Assembly: GCA_938002705.1 (NCBI GenBank) | Contig: CALLAG010000169.1 | Span: forward strand, 1-20,766 | Direction: 5' to 3' | Length of the DNA: 20,766 nucleotides | DNA from: an uncultured Saprospiraceae bacterium | GTDB lineage: Bacteria; Bacteroidota; Bacteroidia; Chitinophagales; Saprospiraceae | Shown: piece by piece, positions 1-7,283 of the stretch | Numbering within the stretch: the first letter of the stretch is position 1 | Layout: each line of letters starts with the position of its first letter | Notes under the pieces: generated by a model | The model's input: only the letters and a program-made list of their open reading frames with translations | What the model was told of the DNA's origin: nothing | Databases searched by the model: none | Translations under genes and position numbers: made by a program

Positions 1-1
1 C

Positions 2-2557
2 TGGGTATCTATTCTTACCTGTATAGACCCTATCTGAATCTGGACTTGGACTTTCAGTTGCTTCTCCTTCAGCACTTAAGAATAATAAATTACCATTAGC
101 AGGGTTAACACCTAAATAAGGATATACATAATACTCATTAAGAAGTCCACCCTCAGATGATATTATATCATCATTACCTGGATCACGAAGTGTTCCATCT
201 GTTGTTGGTAAGTCTACAACTTCTAATTTATTATAGTTCACATTAAAGAAAGCTTCTGCGTTCAATCCATTATTCAACCTTAAGAAGTCATATCTTAGAT
301 TAAAATCAAATCCTGAATTTTTGAGAGATCCAGTATTTGCTCTTAGACTTGTTACAGAATTAATTGCTGACACTGGTCTGTCTTGAAATAGGTCTGTAGT
401 CGTTTTGATATAATAATCAAAAGCACCTCTTAATCTACTGTTGAATAACTCATAATCAAGACCAATATTAGATTGCGTTACTGTCTCCCACCTTAGTGTT
501 GTATTACCTATCTGAGACAAGATAAGAGAGTTCTGTCCTCCATAACCTGAACCTGTAGAGAAGAAATTTTCTGTCAAATCTTGACCTCCAAAATAATTCA
601 AAAAGCCTCCCGAGTCAACGATTCTTTGGTTACCTGTAGTTCCATATGATCCTCTAAGCTTAAGTAGGTCAAAAGGTGTATTGGCCATAAATGCTTCTTG
701 ATCTAAATTCCATCTACCTGACACAGAATAGAAAGTACCCCATTTTTCCGAACCAGAGAATCTAGATGATGCATCCCTTCTTAAAGTGAGGCCAATACCA
801 TATTTACTATCATAATCATAGTCTATACTCGAAAAGTAAGAGAAAAGGCCAGCATATAACTTTTCTGCTCCTTGAGAACCTGCAAAAAAGTCATTAGCAG
901 CATTATCAGGAACAAAACCGCTTCCATCTCCAGGAAAGAATGTTCTCGGATCTAAGCCTTCATTTCTGAAATTGAATCGGTCATAATAGGCTCTAAAGTA
1001 TTCAGAATATAAGCCAACATTTAAACTCTGCTTTTCTCCTATGTTGAGATTATAGTTTAATGAATTAGTCCAGTTATAAGAAAATACTTGAGTATTAGAT
1101 TGATCTTGAAATCCTGGTGTTGTATTACCAGTCTGAGCAAAAAGCAATGCATTAAAAGAAGTAGGCCCTTCAGCTCTCACTAAGTTTTGATTAGTGAAAT
1201 CTGCACCTATTATAGAACTAAAAGTTAAATTATCTAAGATATCATAAGAAGCGTTCACACTTCCGATAGCTTTAATTTCTTTCTCGTATCTCGTGTATGT
1301 AAGCGTCCTGTCGTAAAGGAACAATGGAGTATTAGAGAATGTTAATGGAGATAGAAGACCTCTACCGTCGACGTATTCATCTATAGATATATAAGGAACC
1401 GATTGATAAGCTCCCAAAAGGAAATTTCTATTAATAGCCGAAGAGCCTACACTATTGGGCTCATCGTTTGTTGAGAAGTTTAATGATGTCTTAGTACCAT
1501 ATCTAAACTTACCATTCGAGCTTCTACCATTAAGGTTAGTTCTTAAGTTATACCTTTTAAGACCACTATCTTCAAGTATACCCTGCTGGTCAGTATATCC
1601 AAAATTCGTGAAAGTATTGAAGTTATCACTACCTGTACTTATGGTAAGATTGTGAACTTGAGATATTGGATTTCTAAGGAAAAAGTCTAACCAGTCTGTT
1701 CCTACTACTCTACTAATAGAGTCTTCTGATATCGTAGCTCCTCTACCTGCTCCAAATCTCGCCTCTAATCTAAGTTGTTCTTGAGCACCCATAAGGTCAT
1801 AATCAATGCTTTGTCGTGATGCTTGACCTATTTGAGTATTGTAAACTATTTTAAGTCCGCTATTGTATCTTCCAGCTTTTGTCTTTATGACTATAACTCC
1901 ATTAGCACCTCTATTACCATAGATCGCAGTGGCTCCAGCGTCTTTGAGTACTGATATTGACTCTATTTCATTAGGGTTAAGACTTCTAAAGTTATCCTCA
2001 TCCACTGGAGTTCCATCCATTATAAATAGCGGCTCAGTATTACCATTTATTGAGGTCACACCTCTCAAGTTTATTTCACTATTAGCTCCAGGCTGACCGT
2101 TGGTTGTAGTAATATTTAGACCTGCAACTTGTCCTTGTAATGTTTGAACGATAGATGGATTGGGTCTCCCTTCTATTGTCCTCGATGATACTGTCTGAGA
2201 AGCCACATTAGATTTTGGTTTTGACTGATCTCTATATCCTACTACCACGACTTCATCTATAAGTCTAGAATTAGTGGCAAGTCTTAGATCGAATTTTGTG
2301 CCATTAGAGATATCAACCTCTCTAGTTTCGTATCCAGTGAAACTGATTACCACATATTGTGATCCATCAGGAACATTAAGAGTATAACTTCCATCGATGT
2401 CAGTAATCGTACCGATAGTCGTTTCTTTTACGATCACATTGGCTCCGATAAGCGGAAGTCCCTCGTCATCTATTATTGTTCCAGATATATCTTTCTGAGC
2501 ATTAAGCCCGAGTGCAAAGATTACTGAAAACACCAATAGTCCTAGGAGTTTTTTCAT
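2..2557 (-). CDS. SusC/RagA-family TonB-linked outer membrane receptor (C-terminus cut by window edge)
   Basis: This reading frame is open from an ATG at 2557 down to the window edge: 852 codons and no stop. The usual family length is about 1000 residues, so roughly 150 C-terminal residues lie outside. Residues 1-21 are a signal peptide (MKKLLGLLVFSVIFALGLNA). Residues 22-83 are a carboxypeptidase-regulatory-like Ig domain (SGTIIDDEGLPLIGANV). A TonB-box-like stretch DEVVVVGY is at 101-108. The plug at about 115-228 carries the SusC signature LKDAGATAIYGNRGANGVI at 204-222, and the remainder is aromatic-rich beta-barrel sequence. The family forms the outer-membrane channel of SusCD pairs that import glycans, peptides or other large nutrients using TonB energy. 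A SusD partner would be expected just past the left edge, so the substrate cannot be told here. A weak -7-like TACTTTAG lies on the minus strand at 2612-2619. Confidence 0.95.
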   Translation of the reverse strand, partial: MKKLLGLLVFSVIFALGLNAQKDISGTIIDDEGLPLIGANVIVKETTIGTITDIDGSYTLNVPDGSQYVVISFTGYETREVDISNGTKFDLRLATNSRLIDEVVVVGYRDQSKPKSNVASQTVSSRTIEGRPNPSIVQTLQGQVAGLNITTTNGQPGANSEINLRGVTSINGNTEPLFIMDGTPVDEDNFRSLNPNEIESISVLKDAGATAIYGNRGANGVIVIKTKAGRYNSGLKIVYNTQIGQASRQSIDYDLMGAQEQLRLEARFGAGRGATISEDSISRVVGTDWLDFFLRNPISQVHNLTISTGSDNFNTFTNFGYTDQQGILEDSGLKRYNLRTNLNGRSSNGKFRYGTKTSLNFSTNDEPNSVGSSAINRNFLLGAYQSVPYISIDEYVDGRGLLSPLTFSNTPLFLYDRTLTYTRYEKEIKAIGSVNASYDILDNLTFSSIIGADFTNQNLVRAEGPTSFNALLFAQTGNTTPGFQDQSNTQVFSYNWTNSLNYNLNIGEKQSLNVGLYSEYFRAYYDRFNFRNEGLDPRTFFPGDGSGFVPDNAANDFFAGSQGAEKLYAGLFSYFSSIDYDYDSKYGIGLTLRRDASSRFSGSEKWGTFYSVSGRWNLDQEAFMANTPFDLLKLRGSYGTTGNQRIVDSGGFLNYFGGQDLTENFFSTGSGYGGQNSLILSQIGNTTLRWETVTQSNIGLDYELFNSRLRGAFDYYIKTTTDLFQDRPVSAINSVTSLRANTGSLKNSGFDFNLRYDFLRLNNGLNAEAFFNVNYNKLEVVDLPTTDGTLRDPGNDDIISSEGGLLNEYYVYPYLGVNPANGNLLFLSAEGEATESPSPDSDRVYTGKNRYP

Positions 2558-2678
2558 AAGATTTGTATTTATTGTTGATTAAAAAAGTGTTAAGAGTATT
2601 GTTTAATATGTCTAAAGTAGAAAAAATTACCTCTCTCGTCGAAAAGTTATGTAAAAATGTCGCTACGAAGTACGTTTT

Positions 2679-3401
2679 CTACAATTTTCTGTTGATTTGA
2701 TGCAAATACATTTTTATTGTATTCTCAATACCAAAATATAGTGCATCTCCTACTAAAGCATGACCTATAGAAACTTCTAAAAGGTTGGGGATCGACGAAA
2801 CATAATAGTATAGATTGTCTAAATTTAGGTCATGTCCTGCATTGACTCCAAGGTCTTGAATAGAAGCTTCTTTTGCGGCTCTGACATGGTCAGTGATGGC
2901 CGCCTCACGATCAGAGTAGTACGTCTTAGCGTAGTCACCGGTGTAGAACTCTATCCTATCTGTACCTGTATACTTAGCGTAAGATACAGCAGCTGGATCT
3001 GCGTCTAAGAAGAGAGAAACCCTAATATCGTGACTATGAAAATGATCGATCACATCGGTAAGCATAGACTTATGCTCCTGAGTATCCCACCCCTCGCTTG
3101 AGGTCAGTGCTCCAGGAGGATCTGGAACCAGAGTAACCTGATGAGGCTTGACGTGGCATACCTTATCTATAAATTTCTGCGATGGATAGCCTTCTATATT
3201 GAATTCTGTACTGACAATTTCCTTTAGGGGAGCTAAATCATCAAATCTTATGTGCCTCTCATCTGGTCTAGGATGTACTGTTATACCTTGAGCACCAAAG
3301 GATTCGCAATCTTTGGCAAATTGTATGAGATTAGGCTTATCCTCCCCCCTTGAGTTTCTTATAAGGGCTATCTTATTAATATTGACGCTAAGTCTTGTCA
3401 T
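2679..3401 (-). CDS. pdxJ: Pyridoxine 5'-phosphate synthase PdxJ
   Basis: PdxJ condenses 1-deoxy-D-xylulose 5-phosphate with 3-amino-2-oxopropyl phosphate to give pyridoxine 5'-phosphate, the last ring-forming step of DXP-dependent vitamin B6 synthesis in the cytoplasm. The 240-residue length matches the family. The TIM-barrel active-site motifs are present: N7 and N9 in LSVNINKIALIRNSRG, H43 and R45 in VHPRPDERH, E70 in FNIEGYP, the VPDPPGALTSSEGWD loop at 92-106, E151 in RIEFYTG, H190 in NAGHDLN, and SIGH near the C-terminus. All catalytic positions known from the E. coli enzyme look conserved. It is divergent from cdsA with only 76 bp between the starts, so the two promoters must lie close together. 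A 121-bp gap separates it from the SusC gene downstream on the same strand. The identification is secure. Confidence 0.97.
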   Translation of the reverse strand: MTRLSVNINKIALIRNSRGEDKPNLIQFAKDCESFGAQGITVHPRPDERHIRFDDLAPLKEIVSTEFNIEGYPSQKFIDKVCHVKPHQVTLVPDPPGALTSSEGWDTQEHKSMLTDVIDHFHSHDIRVSLFLDADPAAVSYAKYTGTDRIEFYTGDYAKTYYSDREAAITDHVRAAKEASIQDLGVNAGHDLNLDNLYYYVSSIPNLLEVSIGHALVGDALYFGIENTIKMYLHQINRKL

Positions 3402-3477
3402 AATCTTAAATTATCGGGCGTAAAATAAGTATGTTTACATGCATAACCAACCAAAAGGGGTAGTATAAAATCTTAGA

Positions 3478-4284
3478 ATGTCTGAATCACTAAAGCAAAG
3501 AGTTATTACTGGAGTTATCATAGGCATTCCTATGATCTTCATGGTCATATTTAGTGATTTCACAAGAGTTCTTTTTTTGAGTCTGATTTTGATTCTATGT
3601 GCAACGGAGTTTTTATCTCTTCACTATAAAGATGTAGATAAGCAATACGTTTTCATTATTCCATCCATACTTGTAAGTGGTGTTGTACTTGTAGCAAGTT
3701 TATACAAATTTGATTTTTGTAAAATATTCTTGTTTCAAGCTCTTGGTTTTAACTCTATACTAATTTTAGATTTATTTTTTAGAAAGAAAAGCTTCTTATC
3801 CTCACTACCTTGGGCGAAAGGCATATTATACACAAGCATACCGTTAGCCTCTCTAATATCTATATCGGGCTCTCCTTCATTCCGTATTATACTATTGGGC
3901 ACATTATTCTTAATATGGGTAAGTGATATAGGAGCTTATGCTGTAGGGAAATCAATAGGAAAAAATAAGTTAATGCCATCCGTATCTCCTGGCAAAAGCT
4001 GGGAAGGATTTATCGGAGCGGGCGTCATCAGTCTGTTGTCATCTTACTTATTTTATAGATTTCTGGGTTACTTCAGCTTGCCACAGTGGAGTGTGATAGC
4101 TATTATAGTATGGCTATTTGGATCTACAGGAGATCTTGTAGAGTCAAAGATGAAAAGATACATAGGAGTCAAAGATTCTGGAACAATACTACCCGGACAC
4201 GGAGGTTTTTTAGATCGATTTGATGGCTTCTATTTCTGTATACCATTTGTACTTTTATACATTAACCTTATAGACAAAATATGA
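3478..4284 (+). CDS. cdsA: Phosphatidate cytidylyltransferase CdsA
   Basis: CdsA converts phosphatidic acid and CTP to CDP-diacylglycerol, the branch-point precursor of all phospholipids, in the inner membrane. The 268-residue protein is almost entirely hydrophobic, with about seven or eight predicted membrane segments. It carries the family blocks WVSDIGAYAVGKSIGKNK (147-164), SPGKSWEGFIGA (170-181), STGDLVESKMKR (216-227) and the CDS signature KDSGTILPGHGGFLDRFD (232-249), which includes the metal-binding Asp pair. The start is an ATG at 3478 with no obvious Shine-Dalgarno, as usual in this phylum. A -7-like TATGTTTA lies at 3430-3437, one mismatch from TAnnTTTG, but no clear -33 partner was seen. 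The gene overlaps psd by the four bases ATGA, implying translational coupling of two steps of the same pathway. Confidence 0.97.
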   Translation: MSESLKQRVITGVIIGIPMIFMVIFSDFTRVLFLSLILILCATEFLSLHYKDVDKQYVFIIPSILVSGVVLVASLYKFDFCKIFLFQALGFNSILILDLFFRKKSFLSSLPWAKGILYTSIPLASLISISGSPSFRIILLGTLFLIWVSDIGAYAVGKSIGKNKLMPSVSPGKSWEGFIGAGVISLLSSYLFYRFLGYFSLPQWSVIAIIVWLFGSTGDLVESKMKRYIGVKDSGTILPGHGGFLDRFDGFYFCIPFVLLYINLIDKI

Positions 4285-4931
4285 AATTTCATAAAGAGGG
4301 CTATCCTACTCTTATCTTAACAATCATAGTTAGTTCTGCAGCTATATTTCTATCCTATAAATTCGCTCCACAGTGGCTCCTCTATGGCGTCGCTGGACTA
4401 TGTTCGTTTCTTCTTATTGTAGTCATACAGTTTTTTCGTGATCCTAAGAGGACGATACCTAATGATGATAAGAATGTAGTATACACGCCTGCTGACGGTA
4501 AAGTTGTCGTAATAGAAAAAACCTTTGAACCAGAATATATTAAGGGAGAATGTTATCAGGTATCCATATTCATGTCACCACTTAATGTCCATAAAAACAG
4601 GAATCCTGTAAGTGGTAAAGTTGCTTACCTTAAGTATCATCCAGGTAAGTACTTAGTAGCTTGGCATCCCAAGTCTTCTACAGAAAATGAAAGATATACT
4701 ACCGTCTATGATACTGATCATGGGCCCGTACTAATCAGACAAATCGCTGGTGCACTGGCCAGAAGAATAGTCAATTACTTAAAGACAGATGATATCGTGA
4801 GACAGTCACAAGAGATGGGCTTTATTAAGTTCGGATCACGTGTAGATGTCTTCTTACCACTCACAGCTAAGATAGAAGTAGAACTCGATCAGATAGTCAA
4901 GTCACCTGTAGATATCATAGCGAGATTCTAA
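4281..4931 (+). CDS. psd: Phosphatidylserine decarboxylase (short, Bacteroidota-type proenzyme)
   Basis: Psd decarboxylates phosphatidylserine to phosphatidylethanolamine at the inner membrane. The 216-residue protein is of the short class rather than the roughly 320-residue E. coli class. Two N-terminal membrane segments are at about 10-26 and 32-50. The catalytic domain has YTPADGKV, MSPLNVHKNRNPVSG (the conserved His region) and the self-cleavage motif FGSRVDVFLP near the C-terminus. By family knowledge the proenzyme cuts between G185 and S186, turning S186 into the pyruvoyl group and leaving a 30-residue alpha chain. The gene starts inside the cdsA stop (4-bp overlap). The phosphatidylserine synthase gene pssA, which must supply the substrate, is not in this window. 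Confidence 0.95.
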   Translation: MKFHKEGYPTLILTIIVSSAAIFLSYKFAPQWLLYGVAGLCSFLLIVVIQFFRDPKRTIPNDDKNVVYTPADGKVVVIEKTFEPEYIKGECYQVSIFMSPLNVHKNRNPVSGKVAYLKYHPGKYLVAWHPKSSTENERYTTVYDTDHGPVLIRQIAGALARRIVNYLKTDDIVRQSQEMGFIKFGSRVDVFLPLTAKIEVELDQIVKSPVDIIARF

Positions 4932-4961
4932 AGACAACAGCCACATCATAGGTTTCTATAG

Positions 4962-4993
4962 ATACAGTCAGGCTTATGCACCAGAGACTGTAT
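4962..4993 (+). other. Perfect 8-bp inverted repeat in the psd-surE spacer
   Basis: ATACAGTC at 4962-4969 is matched exactly by GACTGTAT at 4986-4993 across a 16-base loop, inside the 105-bp gap between psd and surE. No T-run follows, so it is not a standard intrinsic terminator. It might be an attenuator, an operator for a surE promoter, or an mRNA-stability hairpin. The function is unknown. Confidence 0.4.
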
Positions 4994-5036
4994 ATGCGAA
5001 TAAAAATCTGGATATTAGCGCCACAATAAAAAATAT

Positions 5037-5801
5037 ATGGACAAACCACTGATATTAGTGACGAATGACGACGGGATATTTGCTCCAGGAATCAAAGCCT
5101 TAGTAGATGTCGTCAAAAAAATAGGTACCCCAGTAGTCGTAGCACCTGACAAGCCACAGTCTGGCCAGGGACACGCTATAACTATAACAGAACCACTACG
5201 GCTTAAGAAAGTGGAACAATTCGATGATGTACTATCATACGCATGCTCAGGTACACCTGTAGATTGTGTCAAGTTAGCAAAGAATATATTATTCAAAGAT
5301 CAGACTATAGACCTGTGTGTATCAGGTGTCAATCATGGTAGTAATGCTGCGCTTAATATCTTATACAGCGGAACAATGTCAGCTGCTATGGAGGCAAGCA
5401 TCGAGGGTATCAATTCTATAGGGTTTTCTTTGTTGGATTTCTCTTTTGAGGCAGACTTTACCGCAGCTATGCACTATGGAGAGATCCTTATCAATAGATT
5501 ATTAAAAGAGAAACAAAAGGGCATTCTGCTTAATGTCAATATCCCCAAACTACCAATGTCAGACATTAAAGGCATGAAGATCTGCAAGCAAGGTGAAGGT
5601 AGATGGGTAGAAAACTATAAAGAAAATATAGATCCAAGAGGAGGCGTATACTATTGGCTTGATGGAGATTTTGAAAAAGGCCAGTATGATAAGGACTCCG
5701 ATCTTAATGCATTAAAAGATGGGTATATATCTATCGTCCCCTCACAACATGATCTCACGGACTACAAAAACATGAAAAATCTTTCTTATCTTGAAGTATA
5801 G
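5037..5801 (+). CDS. surE: 5'/3'-nucleotidase SurE
   Basis: SurE is a metal-dependent phosphatase that hydrolyses nucleoside 5'- and 3'-monophosphates, and in some species short polyphosphate; it is linked to stationary-phase and stress survival. The 254-residue length is normal. The N-terminal Rossmann-like core carries the metal-binding pair D11-D12 in LVTNDDGIFAPGI, S42 in PDKPQSGQGHAIT, and N99 in SGVNHGSNAA, all expected metal ligands of the family. The start is the ATG at 5037, which gives the canonical MDKPLILVTNDDG opening. The gene lies 105 bp downstream of psd and 10 bp upstream of a small membrane-protein gene, so it is probably in the same transcript as lpxB. It has no signal peptide and should be cytoplasmic. 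Confidence 0.96.
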   Translation: MDKPLILVTNDDGIFAPGIKALVDVVKKIGTPVVVAPDKPQSGQGHAITITEPLRLKKVEQFDDVLSYACSGTPVDCVKLAKNILFKDQTIDLCVSGVNHGSNAALNILYSGTMSAAMEASIEGINSIGFSLLDFSFEADFTAAMHYGEILINRLLKEKQKGILLNVNIPKLPMSDIKGMKICKQGEGRWVENYKENIDPRGGVYYWLDGDFEKGQYDKDSDLNALKDGYISIVPSQHDLTDYKNMKNLSYLEV

Positions 5802-5811
5802 ATAACTGAAT

Positions 5812-6132
5812 ATGAGAGTACTAAAAGAAAACGATAACATATTAATGGGGCTTATGATAGGAGCTACTTTCCCTGTCTTAGGCTATTTCTTAATTGAGAT
5901 GATCTTTGATTTTCTGACTAACAAAGGACTCATGGATGCCGTATCTGCTGGAACTTCAGCTAAGCGCTTACGGACACTTGCTCTGATGGCTCTGTGTTGC
6001 AATATCATTCCTATACAATTTCTCAATAACAGATATAATAAAGCGACACTTAAGGGTGTCCTTATAGCCACATTTATATATGCAGGGATGTGGCTTATCA
6101 ACTTCGGCAGAGAACTCCTCTATCAGGGGTAA
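5812..6132 (+). CDS. Small three-helix membrane protein of unknown function between surE and lpxB
   Basis: This 106-residue protein has an ATG start 10 bp after surE and a stop 13 bp before the lpxB start. I do not recognise a named family. Three hydrophobic segments are visible: about 10-34 (beginning ILMGLMIGATFPVLGYFLIE), about 53-70 (TLALMALCCNIIPIQF) and about 80-100 (GVLIATFIYAGMWLINFG). A short charged loop KRLRT sits before the second helix and NNRYNKATLK before the third. The tight packing between two housekeeping genes, with no room for a separate promoter, argues that it is real and co-expressed. Its position directly upstream of lpxB suggests an envelope role, but that is inference only. 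Confidence 0.8.
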   Translation: MRVLKENDNILMGLMIGATFPVLGYFLIEMIFDFLTNKGLMDAVSAGTSAKRLRTLALMALCCNIIPIQFLNNRYNKATLKGVLIATFIYAGMWLINFGRELLYQG

Positions 6133-6145
6133 GCCTACTATAAAC

Positions 6146-7234
6146 ATGAAGTACTACATTATAGCCGGAGAAGCTTCGGGAGACCTCTATGGAAGTCAGC
6201 TCATGGCCCAACTTAAGTCCATAGACAGCGATGCCAATTTCAGATTCTGGGGAGGTCCCAGAATGGAAGCACAAAGCAGTGGTCAATTAAAATCAATCAA
6301 GGAAACCGCCTTTATGGGGTTCCTTGAAGTCGCGGCTAATATATTTGTAATCAAAGAACTCTTTAGGTTCGCTAAGTATAGTATCAAAGAATATAACCCA
6401 GATGTCGTCATCTTATTAGACTATCCGGGATTTAATCTACGTATGTTAGAGTGGGCTAAAAAAGAGGGCTACAAGACAAGCTATTATATATCCCCTCAGC
6501 TGTGGGCCTGGAAAGAAAAACGTCATAGAATATTAAGAGCATACGCAGATCAGTTTTTTGTTATTCTACCCTTCGAAAGAGATTTCTATCGGAATCTTGA
6601 TACGCCGTGTATCTATCATGGACACCCTCTCATAGAAGAAATAGGAGCTCAGAAAGAACCGACCAGAGATGTACGTACGATAGGTCTATTCCCTGGTAGT
6701 AGAAAGCAAGAGATCAAAAAGCATCTACCCATTATGATGGAATTTGCACTGGAGCATCCAGAATATACATTCGTTATAGCAGGTCTCAGTCACATTCAAA
6801 ATGATTTTTATTTAGACCATATCAAAAGCTATGCTTCACACATAGATATCCGTTACGATGCCTCTTATGCTGTGATGAAAGACATAGATGTCGCTATTGC
6901 TTCTAGCGGAACAACGACTTTAGAATTAGCGTTACATGGCGTACCGCAGATTGTCGTATATAAAACGAGTCAGATCAGCTTTGCGATAGGCAAGCGACTA
7001 GTCAATACTAAGTACATATCACTTGTCAATCTTATAGCTCAGAAAGAGGTAGTAACTGAGTTACTGCAGGATGCATTCAATACATTAGCTTTAAAAGAAG
7101 CTTTCATGGATCTGCTCGACGAAGAAAACTTAGCCTCTACACATACTGCGTACCAGCGTATCCGTGCTGACTTAGGCGATGGATCTACATCAAAAAAAGT
7201 AGCATCCGATATCTACCAGATGCTACTTACTTAA
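6146..7234 (+). CDS. lpxB: Lipid-A-disaccharide synthase LpxB
   Basis: LpxB (glycosyltransferase family 19) joins UDP-2,3-diacylglucosamine and 2,3-diacylglucosamine 1-phosphate (lipid X) into the lipid A disaccharide on the cytoplasmic face of the inner membrane. The start is taken at the ATG at 6146, giving MKYYIIAGEASGD, the family's normal N-terminus; the frame is open further back to 6080 but that would overlap the preceding gene and add 22 unrelated residues. The 362-residue product shows GEASGDLYGS (8-17), DYPGFNLRM (92-100), SPQLWAWKEKR (116-126), LFPGSRKQE (181-189) and the nucleotide-sugar region SSGTTTLELALHGVPQIVVYK (253-273, written as its key stretch SSGTTTLE). It is last in the plus-strand lipid cluster and ends 39 bp from the convergent topA, with a hairpin between. 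Confidence 0.96.
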   Translation: MKYYIIAGEASGDLYGSQLMAQLKSIDSDANFRFWGGPRMEAQSSGQLKSIKETAFMGFLEVAANIFVIKELFRFAKYSIKEYNPDVVILLDYPGFNLRMLEWAKKEGYKTSYYISPQLWAWKEKRHRILRAYADQFFVILPFERDFYRNLDTPCIYHGHPLIEEIGAQKEPTRDVRTIGLFPGSRKQEIKKHLPIMMEFALEHPEYTFVIAGLSHIQNDFYLDHIKSYASHIDIRYDASYAVMKDIDVAIASSGTTTLELALHGVPQIVVYKTSQISFAIGKRLVNTKYISLVNLIAQKEVVTELLQDAFNTLALKEAFMDLLDEENLASTHTAYQRIRADLGDGSTSKKVASDIYQMLLT

Positions 7235-7246
7235 TTGTAACTTGTT

Positions 7247-7283
7247 ATTGGTCTACTTATATATGACCAATTATTACTTTTTT
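7247..7283 (+). terminator. Intrinsic terminator after lpxB, between convergent genes
   Basis: ATTGGTC at 7247-7253 pairs perfectly with GACCAAT at 7265-7271 across an 11-base loop, 12 bases past the lpxB stop. It is followed on the plus strand by a T-rich stretch ending in six T residues, which overlaps the last codons of topA. The minus strand has no T-run after the stem, so it should mainly terminate the lpxB transcript. Confidence 0.6.

Noticed and set aside
2617..2682. GTAGAAAA / TTTTCTAC inverted repeat around the pdxJ stop
   Set aside because: The arms are 50 bases apart and A/T-rich; no stable stem with a T-run results, so it is not called as a terminator.
5015..5296. Minus-strand 93-residue open frame inside surE
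   Set aside because: It is fully antisense to the conserved metal-binding part of SurE, with no independent features.
6080..6145. Upstream extension of the lpxB frame to an ATG at 6080
   Set aside because: It overlaps the end of the preceding membrane-protein gene and adds 22 residues unlike any LpxB N-terminus; the ATG at 6146 gives the family's normal start.
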